From assembly GCF_000832985.1 (NCBI RefSeq), contig NZ_CP009920.1, positions 2,215,001-2,272,500 of the forward strand: a stretch of 57,500 nt of DNA, given 5' to 3'. The notes beneath the pieces were generated by a model. The model was not told the DNA's origin, did not search any database, and saw only the letters and a list, made by a program, of their open reading frames with translations. A program made the position numbers and the translations under genes. Source of the stretch: Priestia megaterium NBRC 15308 = ATCC 14581 (GTDB taxonomy: Bacteria; Bacillota; Bacilli; Bacillales; Bacillaceae_H). This document shows, piece by piece, positions 30,218 to 47,468 of this stretch (position 1 is the stretch's first letter; every line of letters begins with the position of its first letter).

Positions 30218-32296
30218 ATGGCAAGAGAGTTCTCCTTAGAAAACACTCGTAATATTGGAATCATGGCTCACATTGATGCTGGTAAAACAACAACAACTGA
30301 GCGTGTTCTTTATTATACTGGCCGTATCCATAAAATTGGTGAAACTCATGAAGGAGCTTCACAAATGGACTGGATGGAGCAAGAGCAAGAACGTGGTATC
30401 ACTATCACGTCTGCTGCGACAACTGCTGCTTGGAAAGGTCACCGCGTTAACATCATCGATACTCCTGGACACGTAGACTTCACTGTTGAAGTTGAGCGTT
30501 CATTACGTGTACTTGATGGCGCTGTGGCAGTTCTTGATGCTCAATCTGGTGTTGAGCCTCAAACAGAAACAGTATGGCGTCAAGCGACTACGTACGGTGT
30601 TCCCCGTGTCGTATTCGTTAACAAAATGGACAAAATTGGTGCTGACTTCTTGTACTCTGTAAAAACGATCCACGATCGTTTAGGTGCAAATGCTCACCCA
30701 ATTCAGTTGCCAATTGGTGCTGAAGATGAGTTCGAAGCAATCATTGACCTAGTGGAAATGAAAGCATACTTCTACGAAGATGACTTAGGTACTCGTTCAG
30801 AGTCTCGTGAAATTCCTGAGGAATACAAAGAGCAAGCTGAAGAATACCGTGCAAGCTTAGTAGAAGCTGTTGCAGAACTTGACGAAGAATTAATGATGAA
30901 GTACTTAGACGAAGGCGAGCTTACAGTTGAAGAACTAAAAGCTGGTATCCGTAAAGGTACTTGTGACGTTGAATTCTACCCAGTTATCTGTGGTTCAGCA
31001 TTCAAAAACAAAGGTGTACAATTAATGCTAGATGCAGTAATTGATTACCTACCGTCTCCAGTAGATGTACCATCAATCCAAGGTATCGTACCTGACACAG
31101 AAGAAGAAGTTACGCGTGAGTCTAGCGACAACGCTCCTTTCTCAGCATTAGCGTTCAAAGTTATGACGGACCCTTATGTTGGTAAATTAACATTCTTCCG
31201 TGTGTACTCTGGTGTACTAAGCTCTGGTTCATACATCAAAAACTCTACAAAAGGTAAGCGTGAGCGTGTAGGTCGTATCCTACAAATGCATGCTAACTCT
31301 CGTGAAGAGATTTCTGAAGTATACGCTGGAGATATCGCGGCAGCTGTAGGATTAAAAGATACTTCTACTGGTGATACTCTATGTGACGAAAAGAGTCTTG
31401 TAATTCTTGAGTCTATGGAATTCCCAGAGCCAGTTATCTCTTTATCTGTTGAGCCAAAATCAAAAGCTGACCAAGATAAAATGACTACAGCTCTTCAAAA
31501 GTTACAAGAAGAAGATCCAACTTTCCGTGCGGAAACTAATACAGAGACTGGTCAAATCATCATCTCTGGTATGGGTGAGCTTCACCTTGATATCATCGTT
31601 GACCGTATGCGTCGCGAATTCAAAGTAGAAGCAAACGTTGGTGCTCCTCAAGTAGCTTACCGTGAAACTTTCCGCGCTGGTGCGAAAGTTGAAGGTAAAT
31701 TCGCTCGTCAATCTGGTGGTCGTGGACAATTCGGTCACGTTTGGATTGAGTTCGAACCTAACGAAGAAGGAAAAGGCTTTGAATTTGAGAACAAAATCGT
31801 TGGTGGTGTAGTTCCACGTGAATACATCCCTGCAGTTCAAGCTGGTCTTGAAGATGCATTACAAAACGGTGTTGTTGCTGGTTATCCATTAATCGATATC
31901 AAAGCTGCTTTAGTTGATGGATCTTACCATGACGTTGACTCAAGTGAGATGGCGTTTAAAATTGCCGCTTCTATGGCTCTTAAAAACGCAGTATCAAAAT
32001 GTAGCCCAGCTATCCTTGAACCAATGATGAAGGTTGAAGTTGTTATCCCTGACGAATACTTAGGAGATATCATGGGTGACATTACGTCTCGTCGTGGACG
32101 TGTAGAAGGTATGGAAGCACGCGGTAACGCTCAAGTTGTACGTGCATTCGTTCCACTTTCTGAAATGTTTGGTTATGCAACTGCATTACGTTCAAACACT
32201 CAAGGTCGCGGAACATATTCTATGCACTTCGATCACTACGAAGAAGTTCCTAAATCAATTTCAGAAGAAATTATTAAAAAAAATAAAGGTGAATAA
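30218..32296 (+). CDS. fusA: Elongation factor G
   Basis: The GTPase of ribosomal translocation. In the 692-residue protein, G1 is [13 protein letters not shown], switch II is DTPGHVDF and G4 is NKMD, followed by domains II-V ending with [13 protein letters not shown]. The start is ATG 30218 ([12 protein letters not shown]), with AAGGAGA upstream. No truncation or unusual change was noticed. Confidence 0.98.
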   Translation: MAREFSLENTRNIGIMAHIDAGKTTTTERVLYYTGRIHKIGETHEGASQMDWMEQEQERGITITSAATTAAWKGHRVNIIDTPGHVDFTVEVERSLRVLDGAVAVLDAQSGVEPQTETVWRQATTYGVPRVVFVNKMDKIGADFLYSVKTIHDRLGANAHPIQLPIGAEDEFEAIIDLVEMKAYFYEDDLGTRSESREIPEEYKEQAEEYRASLVEAVAELDEELMMKYLDEGELTVEELKAGIRKGTCDVEFYPVICGSAFKNKGVQLMLDAVIDYLPSPVDVPSIQGIVPDTEEEVTRESSDNAPFSALAFKVMTDPYVGKLTFFRVYSGVLSSGSYIKNSTKGKRERVGRILQMHANSREEISEVYAGDIAAAVGLKDTSTGDTLCDEKSLVILESMEFPEPVISLSVEPKSKADQDKMTTALQKLQEEDPTFRAETNTETGQIIISGMGELHLDIIVDRMRREFKVEANVGAPQVAYRETFRAGAKVEGKFARQSGGRGQFGHVWIEFEPNEEGKGFEFENKIVGGVVPREYIPAVQAGLEDALQNGVVAGYPLIDIKAALVDGSYHDVDSSEMAFKIAASMALKNAVSKCSPAILEPMMKVEVVIPDEYLGDIMGDITSRRGRVEGMEARGNAQVVRAFVPLSEMFGYATALRSNTQGRGTYSMHFDHYEEVPKSISEEIIKKNKGE

Positions 32297-32325
32297 TTGA
32301 TTTTCACTCTTTATTGAAGTATAAC
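32297..32325 (+). promoter_or_regulatory. Candidate tuf promoter
   Basis: TTGATT (32297-32302), 17 bp, TATAAC (32320-32325), starting right at the fusA stop codon. The start would be near 32332, giving an ~80-nt leader with a hairpin GTGAAAG (32340-32346)/CTTTCAC (32360-32366), one T bulge and an inner GGA/TCC. Confidence 0.55.
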
Positions 32326-32412
32326 TACTTATGTACGCTGTGAAAGTGGAGTTCATTCCCTTTCACGGCCTCATAAAACATAAACTACATGAATTTTAAG
32401 GAGGATTTTCGA

Positions 32413-33603
32413 ATGGCTAAGGAAAAATTCGACCGTTCAAAAACACATGCCAATATCGGTACAATTGGTCACGTTGACCATGGTAAAACAACTTTAACAG
32501 CTGCTATCACTACTGTTCTTGCTAAGAAAAGTGGTAAAGGTGCAGCAATGGCTTACGACATGATCGACGCTGCTCCAGAAGAGCGCGAGCGTGGAATCAC
32601 AATCTCAACTGCACACGTTGAGTACGAAACTGACACTCGTCACTATGCACACGTTGACTGCCCAGGACATGCTGACTATGTTAAAAACATGATCACTGGT
32701 GCTGCTCAAATGGATGGCGGTATCTTAGTAGTATCTGCTGCTGATGGTCCAATGCCACAAACTCGTGAGCACATCCTTCTTTCTCGTCAAGTAGGTGTAC
32801 CTTACCTAGTTGTATTCTTAAACAAATGTGACATGGTAGACGACGAAGAGCTACTTGAATTAGTAGAAATGGAAGTACGTGACCTTCTTTCTGAATACGA
32901 CTTCCCTGGTGACGATGTACCAGTAATCAAAGGTTCTGCTCTTAAAGCTCTTGAAGGCGAAGCTGATTGGGAAGCTAAAATCATCGAGCTTATGGACGCT
33001 GTTGATGAGTACATCCCAACTCCAGAACGTGACACTGAAAAACCATTCATGATGCCAGTTGAGGACGTATTCTCAATCACTGGTCGTGGTACAGTTGCTA
33101 CAGGTCGTGTAGAGCGTGGACAAGTTAAAGTTGGTGACGTTATCGACATCATCGGTTTAACTGAAGAGCCAAAATCTACTACTGTAACAGGTGTAGAAAT
33201 GTTCCGTAAGCTTCTTGACTATGCTGAAGCTGGCGACAACATCGGTGCTTTACTTCGTGGTGTAGCACGTGAAGAAATCCAACGTGGACAAGTATTAGCT
33301 AAACCAGGCTCAATCACTCCACACACTAAATTTACTGCTGAAGTATACGTTCTTTCTAAAGACGAAGGTGGACGTCACACTCCATTCTTCACAAACTACC
33401 GTCCACAGTTCTACTTCCGTACAACTGATGTAACTGGTATTTGTAACTTACCTGAAGGCGTAGAAATGGTAATGCCTGGCGACAACATCGAAATGACTGT
33501 TGAACTTATCGCTCCAATCGCGATTGAAGAAGGTACTAAATTCTCAATCCGTGAAGGTGGACGTACAGTAGGCGCTGGCGTTGTAGCTAAAATCAGCGAG
33601 TAA
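32413..33603 (+). CDS. tuf: Elongation factor Tu
   Basis: Delivers aminoacyl-tRNA to the ribosome. The 396-residue protein has G1 [11 protein letters not shown]3 DCPGHADY, G4 NKCD and the C-terminal domain ending VVAKISE. ATG 32413 follows AAGGAGGA. Codon choice is strongly biased (CGT, GGT, ACT), as expected for a very highly expressed gene. It is followed by a terminator that ends the str operon. Confidence 0.98.
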   Translation: MAKEKFDRSKTHANIGTIGHVDHGKTTLTAAITTVLAKKSGKGAAMAYDMIDAAPEERERGITISTAHVEYETDTRHYAHVDCPGHADYVKNMITGAAQMDGGILVVSAADGPMPQTREHILLSRQVGVPYLVVFLNKCDMVDDEELLELVEMEVRDLLSEYDFPGDDVPVIKGSALKALEGEADWEAKIIELMDAVDEYIPTPERDTEKPFMMPVEDVFSITGRGTVATGRVERGQVKVGDVIDIIGLTEEPKSTTVTGVEMFRKLLDYAEAGDNIGALLRGVAREEIQRGQVLAKPGSITPHTKFTAEVYVLSKDEGGRHTPFFTNYRPQFYFRTTDVTGICNLPEGVEMVMPGDNIEMTVELIAPIAIEEGTKFSIREGGRTVGAGVVAKISE

Positions 33604-33617
33604 TTTCTCGTTTCAGT

Positions 33618-33647
33618 AAAGGGAGTAGGGTAACCTACTCCTTTTTT
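33618..33647 (+). terminator. tuf/str operon terminator
   Basis: GGGAGTAGG (33621-33629) pairs with CCTACTCCT (33634-33642) around GTAA. It is extended by A-T pairs and ends in a T run. Confidence 0.92.
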
Positions 33648-33687
33648 ATTTGGTGATAAAAGGTAAAGATAGTTTTTACTATTACAC

Positions 33688-33716
33688 TTGCAAAATGATC
33701 TCCTTTTATATATAAT
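33688..33716 (+). promoter_or_regulatory. Upstream promoter of the S10 operon
   Basis: TTGCAA (33688-33693), 17 bp, TATAAT (33711-33716). First of two tandem promoters with the same boxes in the 315-bp gap between tuf and rpsJ. Confidence 0.65.
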
Positions 33717-33738
33717 GAAAAAAGTGTGCGACACATAA

Positions 33739-34227
<489 letters not shown>

Positions 34228-34268
34228 TTTAAAATAAAGAATGAAAAGATACTTAGGAGGTGTGACTA

Positions 34269-34898
34269 ATGGCCAAAGGAATCTTAGGAAGAAAGATCGG
34301 TATGACTCAAGTATTTGCTGAAAATGGTGACTTGATCCCAGTAACAGTAATTGAAGCTTCTGCTAACGTAGTTCTTCAAGTTAAAAACGCTGAGACAGAC
34401 GGTTACGAAGCGATCCAATTAGGTTTCGAAGATATCCGTGAAAAACTATCTAACAAACCTGCAAAAGGACATGCTACTAAAGCTAATACTGCTCCTAAGC
34501 GCTTCATCCGTGAGTTACGCGGTGTGGACGCTTCAGCATATGAAGTTGGTCAAGAAGTCAAGGTTGATATTTTCGCAGAAGGCGATGTAATTGATGTAAC
34601 AGGAATCTCAAAAGGTAAAGGTTTCCAAGGTGCTATTAAACGCCACGGACAATCTCGCGGACCTATGTCTCATGGTTCTCGCTACCACCGTCGCCCAGGT
34701 TCAATGGGTCCTGTAGCTCCAAACCGCGTATTTAAAGGTAAATTATTACCAGGACGCATGGGTGGAGAGCGCATCACTGTGCAAAACTTATCAATCGTTA
34801 AAGTTGACGCAGAACGCAATCTTTTATTAGTAAAAGGTAACGTGCCAGGAGCTAGAAAATCTCTAGTTACTGTTAAATCTGCAGTTAAATCTAAATAA
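34269..34898 (+). CDS. rplC: 50S ribosomal protein L3
   Basis: The 209-residue early assembly protein with an extension reaching the peptidyl-transferase centre ([20 protein letters not shown], about residues 137-156). It starts [16 protein letters not shown], the family signature. ATG follows TTAGGAGGTG, 41 bp after rpsJ. Confidence 0.97.
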   Translation: MAKGILGRKIGMTQVFAENGDLIPVTVIEASANVVLQVKNAETDGYEAIQLGFEDIREKLSNKPAKGHATKANTAPKRFIRELRGVDASAYEVGQEVKVDIFAEGDVIDVTGISKGKGFQGAIKRHGQSRGPMSHGSRYHRRPGSMGPVAPNRVFKGKLLPGRMGGERITVQNLSIVKVDAERNLLLVKGNVPGARKSLVTVKSAVKSK

Positions 34899-34926
34899 TA
34901 ATTCTTCGAGAAAGGAGGAATAACCA

Positions 34927-35550
34927 ATGCCAAAAGTAGCATTGTTTAACCAAAACGGTGAAAACGTTGGAGAAATCGAACTTCAAGATGCCGTTTTCGG
35001 TATCGAACCAAACAACAAAGTACTTTTCGACGCGATCGTAATGCAACGCGCATCTCAACGTCAAGGTACTTCTAAAGTTAAAAATCGTTCTGAAGTAAGA
35101 GGCGGTGGCCGTAAGCCATGGCGTCAAAAAGGTACTGGTCGTGCTCGTCAAGGATCTATCCGTTCTCCACAATGGCGTGGTGGTGGCGTAGTATTTGGTC
35201 CAGTTCCAAGAAGCTATAGCTACAAATTACCTAAAAAAGTTCGTCGTTTAGCAATTAAGTCTGCATTATCAACTAAAGCTCAAGATAACAGCATCGTTGT
35301 TCTTGAAGCTCTTTCTTTTGACGCTCCAAAAACAAAAGAAATGGTAGCAGTTCTTAAAAACCTAACAGTAGAACGCAAAGCATTAGTAGTAACTGCGGAT
35401 CTTAACGAAAATGTTGCACTTTCAGCACGTAATATTCCTGGTGTAACAGTTGTTGCAGCTAATGGTTTAAGCGTATTAGACGTTATGAACCATGATAAGC
35501 TTGTAATCACTAAAGACGCAGTTGAAAAAGTAGAGGAGGTGCTTGCATAA
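34927..35550 (+). CDS. rplD: 50S ribosomal protein L4
   Basis: The 207-residue protein lines the exit tunnel. The long tunnel loop is [19 protein letters not shown] followed by [11 protein letters not shown], with no change at the macrolide-associated K/G positions that I can see. L4 is the autoregulator of this operon in E. coli; that is not established in Bacillus. Its stop shares one base with the rplW start (TAATG). Confidence 0.97.
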   Translation: MPKVALFNQNGENVGEIELQDAVFGIEPNNKVLFDAIVMQRASQRQGTSKVKNRSEVRGGGRKPWRQKGTGRARQGSIRSPQWRGGGVVFGPVPRSYSYKLPKKVRRLAIKSALSTKAQDNSIVVLEALSFDAPKTKEMVAVLKNLTVERKALVVTADLNENVALSARNIPGVTVVAANGLSVLDVMNHDKLVITKDAVEKVEEVLA

Positions 35551-35837
35551 TGAAAGATCCTCGTGATATTATTAAGCGCCCCGTAATTACAGAACGTTCA
35601 ACAGACTTAATGGCTGAGAAAAAATATACGTTTGATGTTGATGTAAGAGCTAATAAAACTGAGGTTAAAGATGCTATCGAAAAAATCTTTGACGTAAAAG
35701 TTGAAAAAGTAAACATCATGAACTACAAAGGTAAATTCAAGCGTGTAGGTCGCTACAGTGGTCTTACTAACCGTCGTCGTAAAGCGGTAGTAACACTAAC
35801 TCAAGAGAGCAACGAAATCGAATTCTTCGAAGCTTAA
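35550..35837 (+). CDS. rplW: 50S ribosomal protein L23
   Basis: The 95-residue protein at the tunnel exit and docking site for trigger factor and SRP. It starts [20 protein letters not shown]. The 1-bp overlap with rplD and the upstream GAGGAGGTG inside rplD indicate coupled translation. Confidence 0.97.
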   Translation: MKDPRDIIKRPVITERSTDLMAEKKYTFDVDVRANKTEVKDAIEKIFDVKVEKVNIMNYKGKFKRVGRYSGLTNRRRKAVVTLTQESNEIEFFEA

Positions 35838-35846
35838 GATTAATAG

Positions 35847-36695
<849 letters not shown>

Positions 36696-36704
36696 CGGGA
36701 TTGA

Positions 36705-37031
<327 letters not shown>

Positions 37032-37050
37032 TATGAGAGGAGGCTTTTAA

Positions 37051-37392
37051 ATGCAAGCTAAAGCTGTCGCGAGAACAGTACGTATTGCTCCTCGTAAAGT
37101 TCGTTTAGTTGTAGATTTAATTCGAGGTAAGCAAGTGGGTGAAGCGCTAGCAGTGCTACTTCACACGCCAAAGGCTGCTTCTCCAGTCGTTGAGAAAGTA
37201 TTAAAATCTGCTATTGCCAATGCAGAACACAATTATGAAATGGACGCTAACAATTTAGTTATTACTGACGCTTTTGTTAACGAAGGTCCAACTTTAAAAC
37301 GTTTCCGTCCACGCGCTATGGGACGTGCAAGCCAAATTAACAAGCGCACAAGCCACATCACAATCGTGGTATCAGAAAAGAAGGAGGGATAA
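37051..37392 (+). CDS. rplV: 50S ribosomal protein L22
   Basis: The 113-residue protein whose beta-hairpin lines the exit tunnel ([18 protein letters not shown], about residues 86-103). The hairpin is intact, without the insertions or deletions that cause macrolide resistance. Only 3 bp separate it from rpsC. Confidence 0.97.
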   Translation: MQAKAVARTVRIAPRKVRLVVDLIRGKQVGEALAVLLHTPKAASPVVEKVLKSAIANAEHNYEMDANNLVITDAFVNEGPTLKRFRPRAMGRASQINKRTSHITIVVSEKKEG

Positions 37393-38679
<1,287 letters not shown>

Positions 38680-38689
38680 TTAAGTCTGA

Positions 38690-38968
<279 letters not shown>

Positions 38969-38995
38969 TAGTTAAGATAGATCGGATAAGAATGA

Positions 38996-39388
<393 letters not shown>

Positions 39389-39437
39389 TTGATATATAGA
39401 ACAAATACAAAATGCCTTTTAAGGAGGTGCGAATAGG

Positions 39438-39749
39438 ATGCATGTTAAAAAGGGCGACAAAGTAGTGGTTATCTCTGGTAAAGACAAAGGTAAGCAAGGT
39501 GAAGTACTTGCAGCTTTCCCAAAGAAAGACCGTGTACTTGTTGAAGGTGTGAACGTTGTGAAAAAACACTCTAAACCTTCTCAAGTAAATCCACAAGGTG
39601 GAATCGTTAGCCAAGAGGCACCTATCCACGTATCAAACGTAATGCCGTTGGATCCTAAATCTGGTGAGCCAACTCGTGTTGGGTACCAAGTTATCGATGG
39701 CAAAAAGGTACGTGTAGCAAAAAAATCTGGTGAAACTTTAGATAAATAA
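39438..39749 (+). CDS. rplX: 50S ribosomal protein L24
   Basis: The 103-residue assembly initiator with an N-terminal KOW motif ([20 protein letters not shown]). ATG is behind AAGGAGGTG. Confidence 0.97.
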   Translation: MHVKKGDKVVVISGKDKGKQGEVLAAFPKKDRVLVEGVNVVKKHSKPSQVNPQGGIVSQEAPIHVSNVMPLDPKSGEPTRVGYQVIDGKKVRVAKKSGETLDK

Positions 39750-39780
39750 TTAATGAAATGTGAAGGGAGGTTTAGTTCAC

Positions 39781-40320
39781 ATGAACCGTCTTAAAGAGAA
39801 ATTTACAAAAGAGATTACTCCTGCTCTAGTTAGCAAGTTTAATTATGAATCTGTAATGCAAGTGCCAAAAATCGACAAGATCGTAATCAACATGGGTATC
39901 GGTGATGCTGTTTCTAACTCAAAAGCTTTAGATAACGCTGTTGAAGAACTAGCTGAAATCACTGGTCAAAAACCTGTTGTAACTCGTGCGAAAAAATCTA
40001 TCGCTGGTTTCCGTCTTCGTGAAGGTATGCCAATCGGTGCGAAAGTTACTTTACGCGGCGAGCGTATGTACGAATTCTTCGATAAACTAGTATCAGTATC
40101 ACTTCCACGTGTGCGCGATTTCCGTGGTGTATCTAAAAAAGCATTTGATGGTCGTGGAAACTACACGTTAGGTGTTAAAGAACAATTGATCTTCCCAGAG
40201 ATCGATTATGATAAAGTAACTAAAGTTCGTGGTATGGATATCGTTATTGTTACAACAGCAAACACTGATGAAGAAGCTCGTGAGCTTTTAACTCAGTTCG
40301 GTATGCCATTCCAGAAGTAA
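39781..40320 (+). CDS. rplE: 50S ribosomal protein L5
   Basis: The 179-residue central-protuberance protein that binds 5S rRNA. It starts [20 protein letters not shown] and has [24 protein letters not shown] 39781 is chosen because GGGAGG lies 12 nt before it; the extension to 39760 includes that site. Confidence 0.97.
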   Translation: MNRLKEKFTKEITPALVSKFNYESVMQVPKIDKIVINMGIGDAVSNSKALDNAVEELAEITGQKPVVTRAKKSIAGFRLREGMPIGAKVTLRGERMYEFFDKLVSVSLPRVRDFRGVSKKAFDGRGNYTLGVKEQLIFPEIDYDKVTKVRGMDIVIVTTANTDEEARELLTQFGMPFQK

Positions 40321-40323
40321 TAA

Positions 40324-40539
<216 letters not shown>

Positions 40540-40569
40540 AACCCAAGTTTGGGAAGGAGGTAAATTAAT

Positions 40570-40968
40570 ATGGTAATGACTGATCCTATTGCAGATTTAC
40601 TAACTCGTATCCGCAATGCGAACATGGTTCGTCATGAGAAAATTGAAGTTCCTGCTTCTAACATTAAGAAGCAAATTGCAGAAATCCTTAAGCGTGAGGG
40701 TTTCGTACGTGATGTAGAATACATCGAAGACAACAAACAAGGTATTATCCGTATCTTCTTAAAATACGGTTCAAATAACGAACGTGTAATTACAGGCTTA
40801 AAACGTATCAGTAAACCTGGTCTACGTGTTTATGCAAAAAATAACGAAGTACCACGTGTACTTAACGGTTTAGGTATCGCAATCGTTTCTACTTCTCAAG
40901 GTGTTTTAACTGACAAAGAAGCTCGTCAAAAGCAAACTGGTGGAGAAGTATTAGCGTACGTTTGGTAA
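40570..40968 (+). CDS. rpsH: 30S ribosomal protein S8
   Basis: The 132-residue primary 16S-binding protein, starting [20 protein letters not shown] and ending [10 protein letters not shown]. In E. coli it represses the spc operon. No S8-site mimic was recognised here by eye. Confidence 0.97.
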   Translation: MVMTDPIADLLTRIRNANMVRHEKIEVPASNIKKQIAEILKREGFVRDVEYIEDNKQGIIRIFLKYGSNNERVITGLKRISKPGLRVYAKNNEVPRVLNGLGIAIVSTSQGVLTDKEARQKQTGGEVLAYVW

Positions 40969-40998
40969 TAAGTTTTAAATGTGAATGGAGGTGTAACT

Positions 40999-41538
40999 AT
41001 GTCACGTGTTGGTAAAAAGCCTTTAGAACTTCCAGCAGGTGTTACAGTTACGAACGAGAGCAACACTGTAACTGTAAAAGGACCAAAGGGTGAATTAACT
41101 CGTACATTCCACCCTGAAATCGAAATTAAAGTTGAAGACAACGTATTAGTTGTTAATCGTCCTAGTGACAATAAAGAGCACCGCGCTCTTCACGGAACTA
41201 CTCGTAGCCTTTTAGGTAACATGGTTGAAGGTGTTACTAAAGGATTCGAACGTGGTTTAGAATTAGTCGGTGTAGGTTACCGTGCACAAAAATCTGGTAG
41301 CAAATTAGTATTGAGCGTTGGATACTCTCACCCAGTTGAGATTACTCCTGAAACAGGAATCGAAATCGAAGTTCCTTCTCAAACTAAGATCGTTATTAAA
41401 GGTATTGATAAAGAACGCGTAGGTGCATTAGCTGCAAATATTCGTGACGTTCGTCCACCAGAGCCTTACAAAGGTAAAGGTATTCGTTACGAAGGCGAAT
41501 ATGTACGTCGTAAAGAAGGTAAAACTGCTAAGAAGTAA
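40999..41538 (+). CDS. rplF: 50S ribosomal protein L6
   Basis: The 179-residue protein with two L6 repeats, next to the GTPase centre. It has the signature [20 protein letters not shown] near the C terminus. ATG 40999 follows GGAGGTG; the extension to 40981 is rejected. Confidence 0.97.
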   Translation: MSRVGKKPLELPAGVTVTNESNTVTVKGPKGELTRTFHPEIEIKVEDNVLVVNRPSDNKEHRALHGTTRSLLGNMVEGVTKGFERGLELVGVGYRAQKSGSKLVLSVGYSHPVEITPETGIEIEVPSQTKIVIKGIDKERVGALAANIRDVRPPEPYKGKGIRYEGEYVRRKEGKTAKK

Positions 41539-41570
41539 TGCCGGTTAGGTAAAAGAAAGGAGTGCCCGAA

Positions 41571-42454
<884 letters not shown>

Positions 42455-42468
42455 GGGAGGGATATGGA

Positions 42469-42651
42469 ATGGCAAACAAACTAGCAATTACCCTTACTCG
42501 TAGCGTAATTGGTCGTCCAGAAGATCAACGTGTAACTGTTCGTACACTTGGCCTACGTAAGTTAAATCAAACTGTCGTTCAAGACGATAATCCTGCAATT
42601 CGCGGAATGATTAACAAAGTAGCTCACCTTGTTACAGTAAAAGAGCAATAA
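42469..42651 (+). CDS. rpmD: 50S ribosomal protein L30
   Basis: The 60-residue two-domain small protein ([20 protein letters not shown], then [20 protein letters not shown]). It starts ATG 42469, 14 bp after rpsE. Confidence 0.96.
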   Translation: MANKLAITLTRSVIGRPEDQRVTVRTLGLRKLNQTVVQDDNPAIRGMINKVAHLVTVKEQ

Positions 42652-42684
42652 GTATAAATTGTCACTCTAAGGAGGTGCTCCGGA

Positions 42685-43125
42685 ATGAAACTTCATGAAT
42701 TGAAACCAGCTGAAGGTTCACGTAAAGTACGTAACCGTGTAGGTCGTGGTACTGGTTCAGGTAACGGAAAGACTTCAGGTAAAGGTCACAAAGGGCAAAA
42801 CGCTCGCTCTGGCGGTGGCGTAAGACCTGGCTTCGAAGGTGGTCAAACTCCTTTATTCCGTCGTCTTCCAAAACGTGGGTTCACTAATATCAATCGCAAA
42901 GAATACGCGATCGTTAATTTAGAAGCTCTTAACCGTTTTGAAGATGGAACTGAAGTAACACCAGAATTATTAATCGAAACTGGTTTAGTAAGCAAAGCAA
43001 AAGCTGGCGTTAAAGTACTAGGAAACGGTACATTAAACTCTAAGCTAACTGTTAAAGCTGCTAAATTCTCTTCAACTGCTAAAGAAGCTATCGAAGCTGC
43101 TGGCGGTACAGTTGAGGTGATCTAA
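42685..43125 (+). CDS. rplO: 50S ribosomal protein L15
   Basis: The 146-residue late-assembly protein with the extended glycine-rich N-terminal arm ([20 protein letters not shown]). Its stop overlaps the secY start by one base (TAATG), coupling L15 and SecY synthesis. Confidence 0.97.
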   Translation: MKLHELKPAEGSRKVRNRVGRGTGSGNGKTSGKGHKGQNARSGGGVRPGFEGGQTPLFRRLPKRGFTNINRKEYAIVNLEALNRFEDGTEVTPELLIETGLVSKAKAGVKVLGNGTLNSKLTVKAAKFSSTAKEAIEAAGGTVEVI

Positions 43126-44417
43126 TGTTTCAAACAATCTCCAATTTAATGCGCGTGCGTGAAATAAGACAAAAAATCTTTTTCACTTTGTTAATGTTAA
43201 TTGTCTTCCGAATTGGTACATTTATTCCTGTACCTAGTGTTAATACGGATGTACTAAAATTGCAAGATGGGTTAAATGTATTCGGGGTTCTGAATACATT
43301 TGGCGGCGGCGCGTTAAAAAACTTCTCCATTCTTGCTATGGGCATTATGCCTTATATTACAGCATCCATCATCGTCCAATTATTACAGATGGATGTTGTA
43401 CCTAAGTTTACAGAATGGTCAAAGCAGGGAGATGTTGGGCGCCGTAAATTAGCTCAAGTAACTCGTTATGGAACAATTGTGCTTGGATTTATCCAGGCTT
43501 TAGGTATGTCTATAGGATTCAACAATATTTCGGGCGGACAATTGATCGCTAATCCAGGAATTTCTACGTATCTTCTAATTGCTACAGTGTTAACGGCAGG
43601 TACTGCCTTCTTAATGTGGTTAGGAGAGCAGATTACTGCAAAAGGCGTAGGTAACGGTATTTCTATCATTATCTTTGCTGGGATTGCAGCTGGTATTCCG
43701 ACAACATTAAATCAAATTTATGCACAGCAATTTGAAGACGTTGGGGATCAATTATTCATTCGTATCGTAACGGTAGTTTTAATTGCGATTGCAGTTTTAG
43801 CTATTATTGTTGGGGTTATTTACTTCCAACAAGCGCTACGAAAAATTCCTATTCAATATGCAAAGGGTTCAGCTGGTCGTAATCCTGTTGGAGGTCAATC
43901 CACTCATTTGCCGTTAAAAGTAAATGCAGCTGGGGTTATTCCTGTTATCTTTGCAGTTTCATTTATTATTACACCACCAACAATTGCATCATTTTTCGGT
44001 CCAAATGATGTAACGGCGTGGATTCAGAATACATTTGACTATACTAAGCCAATTGGTATGATAGTGTATGTAGCGTTAATCATTGCTTTTTGTTACTTCT
44101 ATACTTTTGTTCAAGTTAACCCTGAACAAGTAGCAGAGAACTTGAAAAAGCAAGGTGGCTACATCCCAGGCATCCGTCCTGGTAAAAGCACACAAGCTTA
44201 TTTAACGAAAGTGTTATATCGTCTGACATTAATCGGTTCGATATTCCTTGCGTTAATTGCTGTGTTGCCGGTTCTGTTCATCAAAATTGCAAACTTACCA
44301 TCATCTGCTCAGATCGGCGGTACTAGTTTGTTAATTGTTGTCGGTGTAGCTCTTGAGACAATGAAACAGCTTGAGAGTCAATTAGTGAAACGCCATTATA
44401 AGGGATTTATTAAGTAA
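43125..44417 (+). CDS. secY: Preprotein translocase channel subunit SecY
   Basis: The protein-conducting channel of SecYEG. The 430-residue protein has about ten hydrophobic helices, with the first near 18-38. The cytoplasmic loops that bind SecA and ribosomes carry RNPVGGQSTHLPLKVN and the later segment ending in PGIRPGKSTQAYL. There is no signal peptide. Operon position between rplO and adk is conserved. Confidence 0.98.
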   Translation: MFQTISNLMRVREIRQKIFFTLLMLIVFRIGTFIPVPSVNTDVLKLQDGLNVFGVLNTFGGGALKNFSILAMGIMPYITASIIVQLLQMDVVPKFTEWSKQGDVGRRKLAQVTRYGTIVLGFIQALGMSIGFNNISGGQLIANPGISTYLLIATVLTAGTAFLMWLGEQITAKGVGNGISIIIFAGIAAGIPTTLNQIYAQQFEDVGDQLFIRIVTVVLIAIAVLAIIVGVIYFQQALRKIPIQYAKGSAGRNPVGGQSTHLPLKVNAAGVIPVIFAVSFIITPPTIASFFGPNDVTAWIQNTFDYTKPIGMIVYVALIIAFCYFYTFVQVNPEQVAENLKKQGGYIPGIRPGKSTQAYLTKVLYRLTLIGSIFLALIAVLPVLFIKIANLPSSAQIGGTSLLIVVGVALETMKQLESQLVKRHYKGFIK

Positions 44418-44453
44418 AGCTGTTTAGTGGGAAGCAAGCTGCTTTCCCATTAA

Positions 44454-45880
<1,427 letters not shown>

Positions 45881-45974
45881 TGTTAAAGGATGTTATCTCT
45901 ATCCATTCCTCGCTAGATGCACTGGACAGTAAACAGTAATTATCTAAATTCACGATGATCGTTTTTCGTCTGAA

Positions 45975-46003
45975 TTGCTGTTAAAATGGTAAAGATGTAT
46001 ATT
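45975..46003 (+). promoter_or_regulatory. Candidate promoter for infA and the distal alpha genes
   Basis: TTGCTG (45975-45980), 17 bp, TATATT (45998-46003), in the 235-bp gap between map and infA. Nothing else convincing was found in this gap; B. subtilis has a small KOW-domain gene here that I could not find. Confidence 0.45.
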
Positions 46004-46115
46004 AGCGTCAATCATCTTGAATTTAATGATTACGATCTCCGGATGTTCAGAACAGGTTCTTTTTAAGTCGTTTAATGATAGCTTGTTACTGTTTCAAAGA
46101 AAGGAGAGCACTTTA

Positions 46116-46334
46116 ATGGCAAAAGACGATGTAATTGAAGTTGAAGGTACAGTTGCTGAAACTTTACCTAACGCTATGTTCAAGGTAGAATTAGAAAATG
46201 GTCATACAGTACTTGCTCACGTATCAGGAAAAATTCGCATGCATTTCATTCGAATCTTACCTGGTGATAAAGTAACTGTAGAATTGTCACCATACGATTT
46301 AACTCGCGGTAGAATTACGTACCGTTTCAAATAA
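46116..46334 (+). CDS. infA: Translation initiation factor IF-1
   Basis: The 72-residue S1/OB-fold factor that occupies the A site during initiation ([20 protein letters not shown] start, [10 protein letters not shown] end). ATG 46116 is behind AAAGGAG; the longer frame from 46017 has no coding character. Confidence 0.97.
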   Translation: MAKDDVIEVEGTVAETLPNAMFKVELENGHTVLAHVSGKIRMHFIRILPGDKVTVELSPYDLTRGRITYRFK

Positions 46335-46368
46335 AACCTATGCACTCCGTACTATCAAGGAGGTATGA

Positions 46369-46875
<507 letters not shown>

Positions 46876-46895
46876 TTAGTAAGGGAGGTCATTAA

Positions 46896-47288
<393 letters not shown>

Positions 47289-47306
47289 TTAATATGTATA
47301 GATTCT

Positions 47307-47441
47307 ATTTCGTTGTCTATAATGATGATGGTGTAGAATTTATTCATGCAACGAAATGTTTTCCATTTGTTGTGCACATTCGGGAACTGTCTAATAGGGA
47401 ATTTCGGTTAGGCATTTGAGAAATCAGCCGTCTAGCCGAGG
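47307..47441 (+). promoter_or_regulatory. Structured leader between rpsK and rpoA
   Basis: Two inverted repeats fill the 180-bp gap. ATTTCGTTG (47307-47315) pairs with CAACGAAAT (47349-47357), and its loop holds a perfect -10-like TATAAT (47318-47323) without a good -35. TTTCGGTTAG (47402-47411) pairs, with G-U pairs, with CTAGCCGAGG (47432-47441), enclosing a small ATTT/AAAT hairpin just before the rpoA ribosome binding site. Confidence 0.5.
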
Positions 47442-47468
47442 TTTCGACGTTTTGAAGGAGGGTTTATA

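Noticed and set aside
46049-46064. AGAA/TTCT mini-hairpin followed by T run before infA
   Set aside because: Only a 4-bp stem of mostly A-T pairs; too weak to be called a terminator.
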